Notes: a model not told the origin generated them from the sequence alone. Positions 1-7,520 are shown, counted from the first letter of the stretch. The stretch: 10,000 nucleotides of DNA from Temnopleurus reevesii (GCA_036244855.1 BQKZ01005871.1:1-10000), one strand, 5' to 3'. Program-made: numbers and translations.

Positions 1-1482
1 TTGAATAATAGAGTTTGAAAATTACCAAATTTACCCATGATTATGCAATATTCATGTATATGGGTTTAAAAATGGTGATTTTGGGCAAAAATTCGAAAAA
101 TTTGTAAAAATAAGATTGATTTCATAAAATACAAATGTCTGAGTTTCTGGTCATATGGTTGGTAAATATTCTTTATAAACTTTTAATTTTGGCCCTTGGT
201 TGACATTTTGATGGAATTGCCCATTCATGTATCTTAGTGCAGTTTATCTAGGTAGCGAAGACGTCTGAACTTCTTTTACCACCCTCTTTACATACTGTAG
301 ACAGTAGCGTTGATACATCTATGTTATAAGGGTGACACAAGGTTAGCAAGATGAGGATAGCTAATTGGCCCCAGATGATATCTACATGTACACGTATGAT
401 GCGAGGATAAAAATTCCACCATCCCCTGATTCATTTTTTTTTTTTTTTCCCCTGATTCATTTCTTAGATGACCTTCTCACAAATTCAATTGATCACGTTT
501 CTGCTTTCATCCTTGCAAGAAAGTCTGAAAAATTCACTGGATTTTGCTGGCAAACTGGATATGTCCCTGGATTATTCATAGGTTATTCTCGTATTAGTTG
601 TCTTCTGAAAACTTTGTAGAAGAGAGGAAATTGGCACAAAGTAAACCCTATCATTTTTTACCTCATCGAAAATGAATGGATATTGTGCTGTTGTTAAGCA
701 AATTTTATTAGAGATTCATCAGAAAATGCTTGAAAGGTAATTGTTTTAATCAGAAACCCTTATGTGGAAAAAAAAAGTTACGATAAGAGTTGTTTATTTA
801 TAAGCAATAGTCAGAACTTACCAAGTTCAGGCATTCGTTCACGGCACCACCCATTGTAAGATATGATAACACCATCAAAATTTGTTTAAAGGTTCAAGAA
901 TGGAACACAATCCGGGAAATAATAGATGAACAAGAAATTGGAAAAATAACCAATTTTGAGTTTGCTTTGTAAAAAAAAAACAGCTTTATTTAATTATTCC
1001 AGATCTGTCTGAGGTGCAACTATCATACTACTTTTTCTCCCCTTGTATTTTGTATTTGATTAAAAAAGGATGAAATCTAAACGTTTTGCCACTGACTATT
1101 GATATCTTCAGAGAGCCTTGGCCATGCTCAAGATTAACTTGTCTTATATTGCTATTTTTGTGGAAATGATATCTCTGGCCATAATCCTGCCCGTCTCGGT
1201 TTCATTAATCATAAATGACGAGGAAAGACTCGAGAATGAAAGCTAAACAAACATAGGGCTTAGATTGTGGGATAGACCGACAGTGCATTTAGACACTAGA
1301 AAAGTCCGCACAAACTGAAGTTATGGAAATGAGGCACGACTTATGCTCTGGAAAATTAAAGTGATCATAACATTCTTGTGTAGATCCAAATGAGCGTGCT
1401 TTTTCAATGTGCCATTCACAGGACTCACAATCCTAAGCTTTACATTGTATGGGATTAGTTGCAATATACAGTCAAACCTGTC
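1..1482. other. AT-rich non-coding stretch, probably intron
   Basis: No protein family is recognisable on either strand. The sequence is AT-rich, with many stop codons and homopolymer runs. The longest open frames (for example 365-619 plus) consist of low-complexity residues encoded by a poly-T run. Because the EHMT-type exon at 4276 is on the plus strand and begins at a 3' splice site, this stretch is most simply part of the intron before it; no upstream SET-domain exon was found in it. Two short motifs here, a minus-strand splice-donor context near 816-854 and a 40-codon plus-strand frame at 1124-1246, are discussed elsewhere. Confidence 0.6.
423..462. repeat. 14-bp direct repeat flanking a poly-T run
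   Basis: CCCCTGATTCATTT occurs at 423-436 and again at 449-462. The two copies are separated only by the continuation of a T run (434-448, 15 T in all). A perfect direct repeat on both sides of a homopolymer resembles the target-site duplication and tail of an L1-type retroposon inserted in minus orientation, here with almost no body. Local slippage duplication is the alternative. Confidence 0.75.
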
Positions 1483-1485
1483 TAA

Positions 1486-1661
1486 GGGGGTGTTGCTCAA
1501 AATCAAATGCAAATCAACTGCAACTTTGCAAATTGTAACGCGCATCTTCATTCGCGCAGGGTACGCGCGTTCAAGAAGACGCGCATGAAACAATGATTTT
1601 GATTGGCGCGTTCCGATCAACTGCAACTTGCGATCAATTGCAACTTTTGAACAACACCCCC
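1486..1661. mobile_element. PIF/Harbinger-like MITE (176 bp, TAA target duplication)
   Basis: The left end reads GGGGGTGTTGCTCAAAA and the reverse complement of the right end reads GGGGGTGTTGTTCAAAA, so 16 of 17 terminal bases match. TAA lies immediately outside both ends (1483-1485 and 1662-1664), which fits the 3-bp TWA target sites of PIF/Harbinger transposons. The motif GATCAAyTGCAACTT recurs in the subterminal regions. The core (about 1540-1615) is rich in CGCG, unlike the AT-rich surroundings. No transposase is encoded: the element is too short, so it would be non-autonomous. The family call rests on target-site length and TIR style, not on a database match. Confidence 0.8.
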
Positions 1662-1982
1662 TAAGAAGATCACCTAATGGAGACAGAAATTGGTTTCTTT
1701 AATGTAAGTGGTGGTTCATTTACAGTATGTAAATTGCTTTTAAGGGAGTCAAGAAAGATGGTATTTATATACAGATGATCGCTAAAGCAGGTTTGACAAC
1801 ATGTGCACTATTTCGTTTCGAACCATGCCACCATGGTCTTGATTGTTATTATATTGGTTGTAATAGACTTGGCTGCAAAATATATCCCTTCAGTACAAGT
1901 AGTAGCCAACACAAATGAACTCCTTATGGGTCTGTGCTCACAGTCCAAGTGTACTGTGTGTGAACAGTGATGCCACCAAAAT

Positions 1983-2185
1983 CATAGCTGCCAACTGTTA
2001 ATAATTTTTAGTAATTATTGACTAATTTTGGGTGTAAATATGTAGTGTTTTGTGTAAAATTCACAAGAGATGACTAATTTTGACAACATAAGTAAGTACC
2101 ATACATTTCGATGTATGATATGTGAAGATTACTAATTTGTGGGAGGATTGTTACTTATGTCCACTGTCTCATGTTGGCAGCTATG
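1983..2185. mobile_element. Candidate short inverted-repeat element (203 bp)
   Basis: A perfect 13-bp inverted repeat, CATAGCTGCCAAC at 1983-1995 and GTTGGCAGCTATG at 2173-2185, bounds this segment. The hexamer CAAAAT lies directly outside both ends (1977-1982 and 2186-2191), as a target-site duplication would. The interior is AT-rich and has no coding capacity; it includes a small hairpin around 2101-2118 (ATACAT...ATGTAT). The inverted repeat does not extend clearly inward and the superfamily is unknown. A chance 13-bp inverted repeat at this spacing with matching flanks is unlikely but possible. Confidence 0.45.
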
Positions 2186-2356
2186 CAAAATCCAGCATCG
2201 ATTCCATCAAGGGTCTCTTGTACTTCTTGACATGGAATACACTGGCTTCTTGAACTTCATCCGTCGGTTGGCCGGATTCGAGCTCAGGCCGGAGTGGAGT
2301 TCAGACCCATGTCGTCTTAGTATTGACCAGGGAAATTGATCTTGTATACATTGTAC

Positions 2357-2494
2357 TTAAGGCCCGGTCACATAGGGCCCCGGAAGTAACACATGCAACA
2401 CGACTCTTTGATCTGAGGCAGGTATTACTGTGAATTAACAAAGAGTGGTGTTGAATGGTGTTGCTTCCAGGCCTCTATGTGACTGGGGCCTTAA
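2357..2494. mobile_element. Foldback MITE with TTAA target sites (piggyBac-type)
   Basis: TTAA at 2357-2360 and 2491-2494 bounds a nearly complete palindrome. The left arm starts GGCCCGGTCACATAGGGCC. The reverse complement of the right arm starts GGCCCCAGTCACATAGAGGCC. The pairing continues inward through GGAAGTAACAC / GGAAGCAACAC and CAACACGACTCTTTG / CAACACCACTCTTTG, so each arm is about 50 bp, with a central loop of roughly 25 bp. TTAA duplication with GC-rich TIRs is typical of piggyBac-related non-autonomous elements. It has no open frame. As single-stranded DNA or RNA it would fold into one long hairpin. Confidence 0.8.
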
Positions 2495-2645
2495 AGGCAA
2501 ACATGCCAACCAAAAGCCATATTCATCATTGCCTATACCCTTCCTTCGTAAGGGGTAATGACGTAAAACGAACATTTTGGACCCTGCAATGCATGTACCA
2601 TATCTTTCATCGCATTTGGAAATATTAGGAAACTTCTTTTATTAA

Positions 2646-2841
2646 ACATTACCGATGTCCAGTGTTGACCCTTGTGTAAAACAGGAAATCGAAGCCCAAC
2701 AATAACATCTTGTATTGCATAGGAAATACAGATTTATTTTTTTTTTACCACAGACGCTAGCATTTTCCAACTTTGATCCATCTGTAAAATCTGAATTCTG
2801 AACCAAGCAATACCAGCTTGTCTTGCATCTGAAATACCTAA
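2646..2841. repeat. Imperfect direct duplication, 108-bp period
   Basis: Two diverged copies of about 88 bp lie 108 bp apart. Matching blocks at constant offset include TGTAAAA (2675 and 2783), GATGTCCAGTGTTGA against ATTTTCCAACTTTGA (2654 and 2762), and CAATAACATCTTGTATTGCAT against CAATACCAGCTTGTCTTGCAT followed by GAAATAC (2723 and 2831). A poly-T run lies between the copies. The repeat may be an old tandem duplication or two copies of a dispersed element. The minus-strand open frame here (2642-2980) has a lysine run from poly-T and is not considered a gene. Confidence 0.65.
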
Positions 2842-4001
2842 CTTTTCTGACTTGATATATAAGCAATTTTTTGGTAGGATTAGGCAGTTGAGTTTTTTTT
2901 TTCTTTCTTTTTTTTTTCCTACACATATTTAATACCTTCCATATTTTCCATAGCGCTTGGTTTTTACCATGGTCAAACAAGACTTGATGTATTTGTTTGT
3001 GACTTTCTCGCTATATTTGAGTCTTTTTTGGAAGCTATTTTAGCCCTTTTGACATTTGAATTCATAACTCAATATAGCAGAATATGACTTAACAGAACAT
3101 TTTAATAGCACTACGCTTCAGGTGCTATGCAGCTGTATAATGACACGTTTTTTAACGATACGAAAGGGATTTTTCAAGATAATGCAAGATTGAACTGGAA
3201 TAAAAGAAAGATTTTTAGCGTCCCTGGGGAGAATACGCTTCTGAGAATAGCAGGGAGTTTGAATCTGTGGTGGCATTGGTTGCCATGCCGACAGCGCCAT
3301 GCAGGCATAATCGTCAAGGGAAATTTAGCTTTAGAAAGGAGATTTGACTCCAATTCTTTCTCTTATTCCTCTTTTGTTTAGTACATTCTCAGCCCCCTCC
3401 CTCCTTTATTATTTGATTGTGGTTGGTTATTGTTTGTTGAGCTGAGGCAGTAATGACGGTGTGAAAAGCAAATATGCTCTAATGTGCAGTGATGGTGTTT
3501 TAGGAGAGTGGATGATTTGTTCCAATGAAATGTAGGGTCTGGTTTTTGTTTGACGTATGCCCTTTGGAGAGGAGTGACCTTTAATGGGAAGGGTTGATAT
3601 CTCATGTTTCTGTACTATTTTTCTCTTCCAAACTTACCTTCTTCCTATAGCATTTTCAGAATAATGATAATAATGTGATATAATTAGATTTTCAAATGTC
3701 TTTTCCTGCTCTCCTTACCCTCTCATCCCCATTCTCATTCATTGACCTCTTCCCTCCCTTAAAAATGCTAAGTGTTGAAGATTAAAATATTAATTTCCAA
3801 ACAGTTGAACCAGATATTTTCTTGTGAGGCAATACCCAAATTCTACCACTCAGGGCATAGAGAAAATATTTGACTCAGCTTCAAGATGATTCATATTTTT
3901 ATAATGCATATTCTGGAACGGTTGTCATCTCTGATAGTCTTCTCTTTTTTAGTCAAAGCTATTCTTCCGTTTCCTCTTTCTCAGCTCTTTTCTCCTTTTT
4001 A
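2842..4001. other. Non-coding stretch with pyrimidine runs
   Basis: No gene is recognised on either strand. Poly-T/C runs (about 2893-2920) and CT-rich patches increase toward 4000. Overlapping short open frames on both strands around 3118-3605 lack family resemblance, consistent splice contexts and coding-like composition. The position, upstream of the 3' splice site at 4275 on the same strand, fits the distal part of an intron. Confidence 0.55.
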
Positions 4002-4087
4002 TTCTCCTCCTCTTCTTCTTCTTCTTCTTCTCCTTCTTCTCCTTCTTCTTCTTCTCCTTCTTCTCCTCCTTCTTCTTCTTCTTCCTC
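4002..4087 (+). repeat. Pure polypyrimidine (TTC/TCC)n microsatellite
   Basis: All 86 bases are C or T on the plus strand, built from TTC and TCC triplets, and the pattern continues with two G interruptions to about 4101. Open frames crossing it encode only runs of serine or leucine and are artefacts of the repeat. It sits about 190 bp upstream of the EHMT-type exon. Long mirror-like homopurine-homopyrimidine tracts can form triplex (H-DNA) structures. As intronic RNA it would be a strong binding site for pyrimidine-tract proteins. Any effect on splicing of the downstream exon is inference. Confidence 0.9.
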
Positions 4088-4223
4088 GTCGTCCTCTTCT
4101 TGCCGAGATCCCTCATTTATTCATGTCCTCTCTCATTATTATCACTTAGTTTGCTCATTGATCACTTTAAGACAATTGTGATTTTATCACAATTATTCAA
4201 TTGCCTTTGTAAAAATCCCCTTC

Positions 4224-4275
4224 ATTAACAGACTTTTTGTTTTTCTTTTGTTCTCATCCCCCTTCCCCATCTCAG
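4224..4275 (+). promoter_or_regulatory. 3' splice site: branch point and pyrimidine tract
   Basis: A branch-point-like ATTAAC (4224-4229) is followed by a pyrimidine-rich run, CTTTTTGTTTTTCTTTTGTT and then CTCATCCCCCTTCCCCAT, ending in CTCAG with the AG at 4274-4275. No other AG lies between position 4232 and this AG. The reading frame of the EHMT-type exon begins directly after it: the single G at 4276 completes a split codon (GG|G, glycine, expected before FDYG in this family). Confidence 0.85.
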
Positions 4276-4429
4276 GTTCGATTACGGTGACAAGTTCTGG
4301 GCCATCAAATCCAAGTTTTTTGTGTGTTGTTGTGGGGCTGCCACCTGCAAGCACAAAGGAAGCAAACTGCACAACAACCTTCTGATGGCTGCTGCGGCGG
4401 CAGCATCTGGCATCCCCGGCTCAAAATGA
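4276..4429 (+). CDS. EHMT: Last coding exon of an EHMT (G9a/GLP)-type H3K9 methyltransferase
   Basis: EHMT enzymes mono- and dimethylate histone H3 lysine 9 in the nucleus, usually as G9a/GLP dimers, using S-adenosylmethionine. This exon gives one split glycine codon plus 50 residues and TGA at 4427-4429. Residues 1-15, FDYGDKFWAIKSKFF, closely match the G9a/GLP stretch FDYGDRFWDIKSKYF (recalled from the family). They include the conserved tyrosine that closes the SET active site. Residues 17-24 are the post-SET zinc motif, C-C-C-G-A-A-T-C, a CxCx4C pattern followed by KH as in G9a. After KH the resemblance to vertebrate G9a stops; the tail is KGSKLHNNLLM, then six alanines, then SGIPGSK. The upstream SET exons, ankyrin repeats and pre-SET are not in the window. 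SUV39 and SETDB relatives lack the GDKFWAIKSK signature. The start follows the splice site at 4275. From codon 26 (H) onward the exon is also the first unit of the tandem array that follows. Confidence 0.88.
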
Positions 4430-5457
4430 TTACATCGATGATACCCCATTTCCACATTTTCTCATCTGAATCTCCCTAACGTAAAAGAAGAACAAAGGAA
4501 GCTATCTGCACAACAACCTCCTAACAGCATCAGTATTTGGCATCCGTGGCTCAAAGTGATTGCATTGATGATACCCAATACCACTTTTTTTAGTACCGAT
4601 TCTCTTTCCCTAACGTCAACAAACTCATGCACAAAGGAAATTACAATGTAGCTGCACAACTACCTTCTAATGGTGGCTGCAGCAGCATCAGTATTTGGCA
4701 TCCCCGATTCCAGATGATCGATCATACCCAATTCCACATTTCCCCATCTGACTCCCTGCAATACAAAATAACTCTACACTGTAGCACAAACGAAGTAAAC
4801 TGCACAACAACCTCCTCAGCATCAGTATCTGCCATCCCTGGCTCTAAATGTTCGCATTGATGATACCCCATTTTACATTTTTATCCGATCCTCTCCCCCT
4901 AACATAAACAAAAAATTGTGCACAAAGGAAGTAAATTGCACAACAACCCCCTAATGGCAGCCACAACTGCATGAGCATCTGTCATTCATGGCCCCAAATG
5001 ATCACATCAATGGTACTTTGTGTTGCCCTGTCCCTTCCCCCTCGCTTTCAACACCCCACAACACTTCAAGCACATTGGAGCCCCTCCTACCTGCAGCTGC
5101 ATTACCAAGGGGATGTTAATAGCTGCTAAACGATATTGGTGATTCTTTGTATTGCCGCCATCCCTATGTTCCCACCCCTTTTCTCATTCTCATCATCCAA
5201 ACCCCTTAAAGCACCAAAGACGAATGTGGCGCAGCAGTCTCCTAAAGGCAATATCAGTATCTTCCATCCCCAGCTCCAAATGATCGCATCGATGTGATAT
5301 TCCATTCCACTTTTTCCCATCCGATCCCAACCTCCTCATGACTGCTACTGCTGCAGCATCAGTGTCCTCCACCCCCAGCTCCGAGTAATTGCATCCAGGG
5401 CACTTGGTGATTCCCCTTTCCACTTCAAACAACCCCACTCCCTTTCCTTCAACATCC
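4352..5457 (+). repeat. Tandem array A of ~145-bp units derived from the EHMT exon end
   Basis: About eight diverged head-to-tail units start near 4352, 4492, 4630, 4785, 4921, 5071, 5212 and 5340, with spacings of 128-155 bp. A typical unit has, in order, CACAAAGGAAGCAAACTGCA, CAACAACCTCCTAATGG, GCAGCATCAGTATCTGGCAT, CCCTGGCTCCAAATGA, a block like TCGCATCGATGATACCCCAT, and TTCCCATCTGA...CTCCCTAACG. The first unit is the coding end of the EHMT exon with its stop codon and first UTR bases, so the array would form the start of its 3' UTR. Most later units have lost the frame, but the second (stop at 4557-4559) still reads open through to GSK-TGA. Open frames on either strand across the array are by-products of the repetition. 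Confidence 0.9.
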
Positions 5458-5460
5458 AAA

Positions 5461-5497
5461 AAAAAAATAATATAATATAATAATATAATAAAAACTT
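5461..5497. repeat. A-run and AT microsatellite unique to copy A
   Basis: A run of A followed by (AATAT/TAATA) repeats separates array A from its downstream flank. The equivalent place in copy B (7511-7520) has only a short A run and CCTG, so this is an insertion or expansion in one copy. It contains AATAAA at 5487-5492, a possible but unconvincing poly(A) signal because copy B lacks it. Confidence 0.8.
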
Positions 5498-5701
5498 AAT
5501 AATACAAGCTGTTTTGATGATACACATTTTAAGTTCTGTCCTCATGCATATTCTAGAATTGTGCTGAGAATGTCCTTTTTTAATATATATAATGTCCCTT
5601 AATTCAGGTTTGTTTCAAGTTCATTTGTAACATTGATTGTTGTGTGGAACACAATTTTAGAGCAAAAAATCGAGCAATCACTATCAGGGTTTTCATCACA
5701 C
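5498..5701 (+). repeat. Downstream flank, copy A (duplicate of 7521-7709)
   Basis: From AATAATACAAGCT onward this segment matches 7521-7709 almost base for base, including TTTAAGTTCTGTCCTCATGC and GAGCAATCACTATCAGGG, and ends in TTTTCATCACAC at 5701. Differences are a few substitutions and small indels near 5558-5585. The match stops at the N at 5702, whereas the other copy continues with CAATTATC. It carries no gene and would be 3' UTR or intergenic DNA of the EHMT-type gene. Confidence 0.92.
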
Positions 5702-5702
5702 N
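5702..5702. other. Single N at the junction of two duplicated blocks
   Basis: This is the only ambiguous base in the window. Copy A of the exon-array-flank block ends at 5701 and copy B begins at 5703, in mid-exon. Some scaffolders write a single n between two contigs whose estimated gap is negative. The position therefore suggests a contig join rather than one uncertain base call. Open frames running through it should not be trusted. Confidence 0.85.
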
Positions 5703-5855
5703 TATGGTGACAAGTTCTGGGCCATCAAATCCAAGTTTTTTGTGTGTTGTTGTGGGGCTGCCACCTGCAAGCACAAAGGAAGCAAACTGCACAACAATCT
5801 CCTGATGGCGGCTGCGGCGGCAGCATCAGCATCTGGCATTCCTGGCTCAAAATGA
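5703..5855 (+). CDS. EHMT: Second copy of the EHMT terminal exon, 5'-truncated at the N
   Basis: The sequence starts at the tyrosine codon of FDYG and runs through the SET end, the CxCx4C post-SET motif and the tail to TGA at 5853-5855. Compared with 4283-4429 there are six substitutions, all silent (TAC/TAT, AAC/AAT, CTT/CTC, GCT/GCG, ATC/ATT, CCC/CCT), and one in-frame 6-bp insertion that adds Ser-Ala to the alanine tail. The first residues and the 3' splice site are missing: upstream of the N lies an unrelated flank ending TCATCACAC with no AG acceptor. As assembled this copy could not be spliced in. The silent-only divergence shows both copies have been kept as coding sequence, as expected for two alleles or for a recent functional duplicate. 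A pseudogene is less likely on that evidence. Confidence 0.85.
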   Translation, partial: YGDKFWAIKSKFFVCCCGAATCKHKGSKLHNNLLMAAAAAASASGIPGSK

Positions 5856-7510
5856 TCGCATTGATGATTCCCCATTTCACATTTTCCCATCTGACTCTCC
5901 CTAAAGAAAAAGAACTCGAGCACAAAAGAAACTAGGTGCACAACAAGCTCATGGCAGCCACAGCAGTATCCGTATCTGCCATTCCTGGCTCAAAATGAGC
6001 TCATTGATGATTTCCAATCCCACTCTTTCCCATCTGATCAAACTCTCCCTAACGTAACAAAAACTTGAGCATGAGGGAAGTAAACTGCGCAATAACCTCC
6101 TAATGGTGGCCGCTGCGGCATCGGTATCTGCCATCCCGGGCTCCAAATGATTGCATCGATGGTACCCCATTTCACATTTACCCATCAAGCTCTCCCCAAA
6201 CGTAAAAAAACTCATGCACAAAGGAAGCTACCTGCAGAGAAACCTAATGGCGGCTATTGCGGCATCAGCATCTGGCATCCCCGGCTCCAAATGATCACAT
6301 CGATGATTCCCCATATCAATTTTTCCAGGCGACCCTCTTTCTCTAATTAATGTAAAAGAAAACTCAAGCAATACGAAAGCTAGGTGTAGAATAACCTCCT
6401 AATGGCAGCTGCTAAGGCATCGGTATCTGGCATCCCTGGCTCCAAATGATGAAATAGATGATTCTTTGTAATGGCACTGTCCCTTCCCCCTATCTTCCAA
6501 CATCTCCTCCTAACTACAGAGTTTGGCAAAATTGGCTTTATCGGGAGGGTTAGTGGCTGCCAGATGATTGTATTGGTGATACTTTTCATTGCCCCTTGAC
6601 CTTTCAACCCATCTGCTCTCTCCTTAACATCCAGAAGCCATTAAAGCATCAAGGAAGCAAACTGTGCAAAATTGTCCTCATGACGGCCACAGCAGTATTG
6701 GCTTCTGCCAACCCTGGTTCCAAATGATCGCATCAATGATACCCTTTTCCACATTTTTCCGTCAGACGCTCCCTTACGGAAAAAAAAACGCTCAAACCCA
6801 ATGTTGGTTAGCTGCACATTAGCCTCCTAATGGCGGCCGCAAGAGCATCAGTATCTGGCATCTCTGACTCTAAATGATCACATCAATGATCCCCGATTTC
6901 AAATTTCCCATCCAACCTTCTTTTCTAATGTCAAAAATTGGAGCAAAAACAGCAATCTCCTAAAGGCGATTGCAGTCACAGCAATATCAGTATCTCCCGT
7001 CCCCAGCTTCAAATGATCGCATGGATGTAATTTCCCATTCCACTTTCTCTCCCTAACATCTACAGATGGTAACACAAAGGAAGAAAACGGCACAGCATTC
7101 TCCTCATGGTAGCCATATTAGTATCGATCATCCCCTGTCTCCAAGTTATTGCTTTGATCATAACCTTTTTTTCACCCTTACCCAACCCCATTCCTCACGA
7201 TGCTACTCCTCCTTTCCCAGTATCTAAAGCACAAAGGAGGCAAACTCAATAGCAGCTACAACTGCTGCAGCGTTAGTGTCCACCACCTCCTGCTCCAAAT
7301 AATTGTATCAAAGATACTTTGTGATGCCCCTGGCCCCACTCCCCTTGCCACTTTCCCCTTCATCCGATCCCAACCTCCTCGCCTCGTGACTGCTACTGCT
7401 GCAGCATCAGTGTCCTCCCCCCCCCCCCCATCTCTGAGTAATTGCATCCAGGGTACTTGGTGATTCCCCCTTCCACTGCCACCAACCCCACTCCCTTTCC
7501 TTCAACATCC
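5772..7510 (+). repeat. Tandem array B of ~145-bp exon-derived units
   Basis: This is the same repeat as 4352-5457 but longer, about twelve units starting near 5772, 5921, 6070, 6217, 6369, 6510 (very degenerate), 6647, 6799, 6944, 7073, 7230 and 7388. Units starting at 6070, 6217 and 6647 still translate from HEG/HKG/HQG through to GSK-TGA in the original frame; others carry early stops (for example TAG in the 5921 and 6369 units). The order matches array A in places: the 6369 and 6510 units resemble 4921 and 5071, the 6944 unit resembles 5212, and the last unit is nearly identical to 5340-5457. Array A thus lacks several internal units. A 13-C run at 7417-7429 interrupts the last unit where copy A has CACCCCC. 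Confidence 0.9.
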
Positions 7511-7520
7511 AAAAAACCTG

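Noticed and set aside
1124..1246. 40-codon plus-strand frame (MLKINLSYIAIFVEMISLAI... then a charged end) after a TTCAG
   Set aside because: It could be read as a small membrane peptide or terminal exon, but it is short, has no recognisable relative and could easily occur by chance.
1321..1626. Minus-strand frame of 101 codons
   Set aside because: It runs into the Harbinger-type MITE and has no family resemblance; the frame is explained by the element.
2139..2339. 66-codon plus-strand frame of higher GC
   Set aside because: It starts inside the candidate inverted-repeat element and matches no SET-domain or other family; no consistent splice borders were found. It may be transposon debris.
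3870..4181. Two long plus-strand open frames rich in serine or leucine
   Set aside because: They are translations of the TTC/TCC microsatellite in different frames, with no conserved domain.
4275..4285. GGTTCGATTAC, resembling a tRNA T-loop box
   Set aside because: It is the splice junction and first codons of the EHMT-type exon; no acceptor stem or A box accompanies it.
5126..7447. Many minus-strand and plus-strand open frames of 60-90 codons across the arrays
   Set aside because: They repeat the same short phrases (for example CDHLELGMEDTD) because the DNA is a tandem repeat. They lie antisense or out of frame to the exon-derived units, and those near 5702 run through the N.
4352..7510. 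CRISPR-like array
   Set aside because: Units are diverged throughout, contiguous without unique spacers, and the setting is a spliced animal gene.
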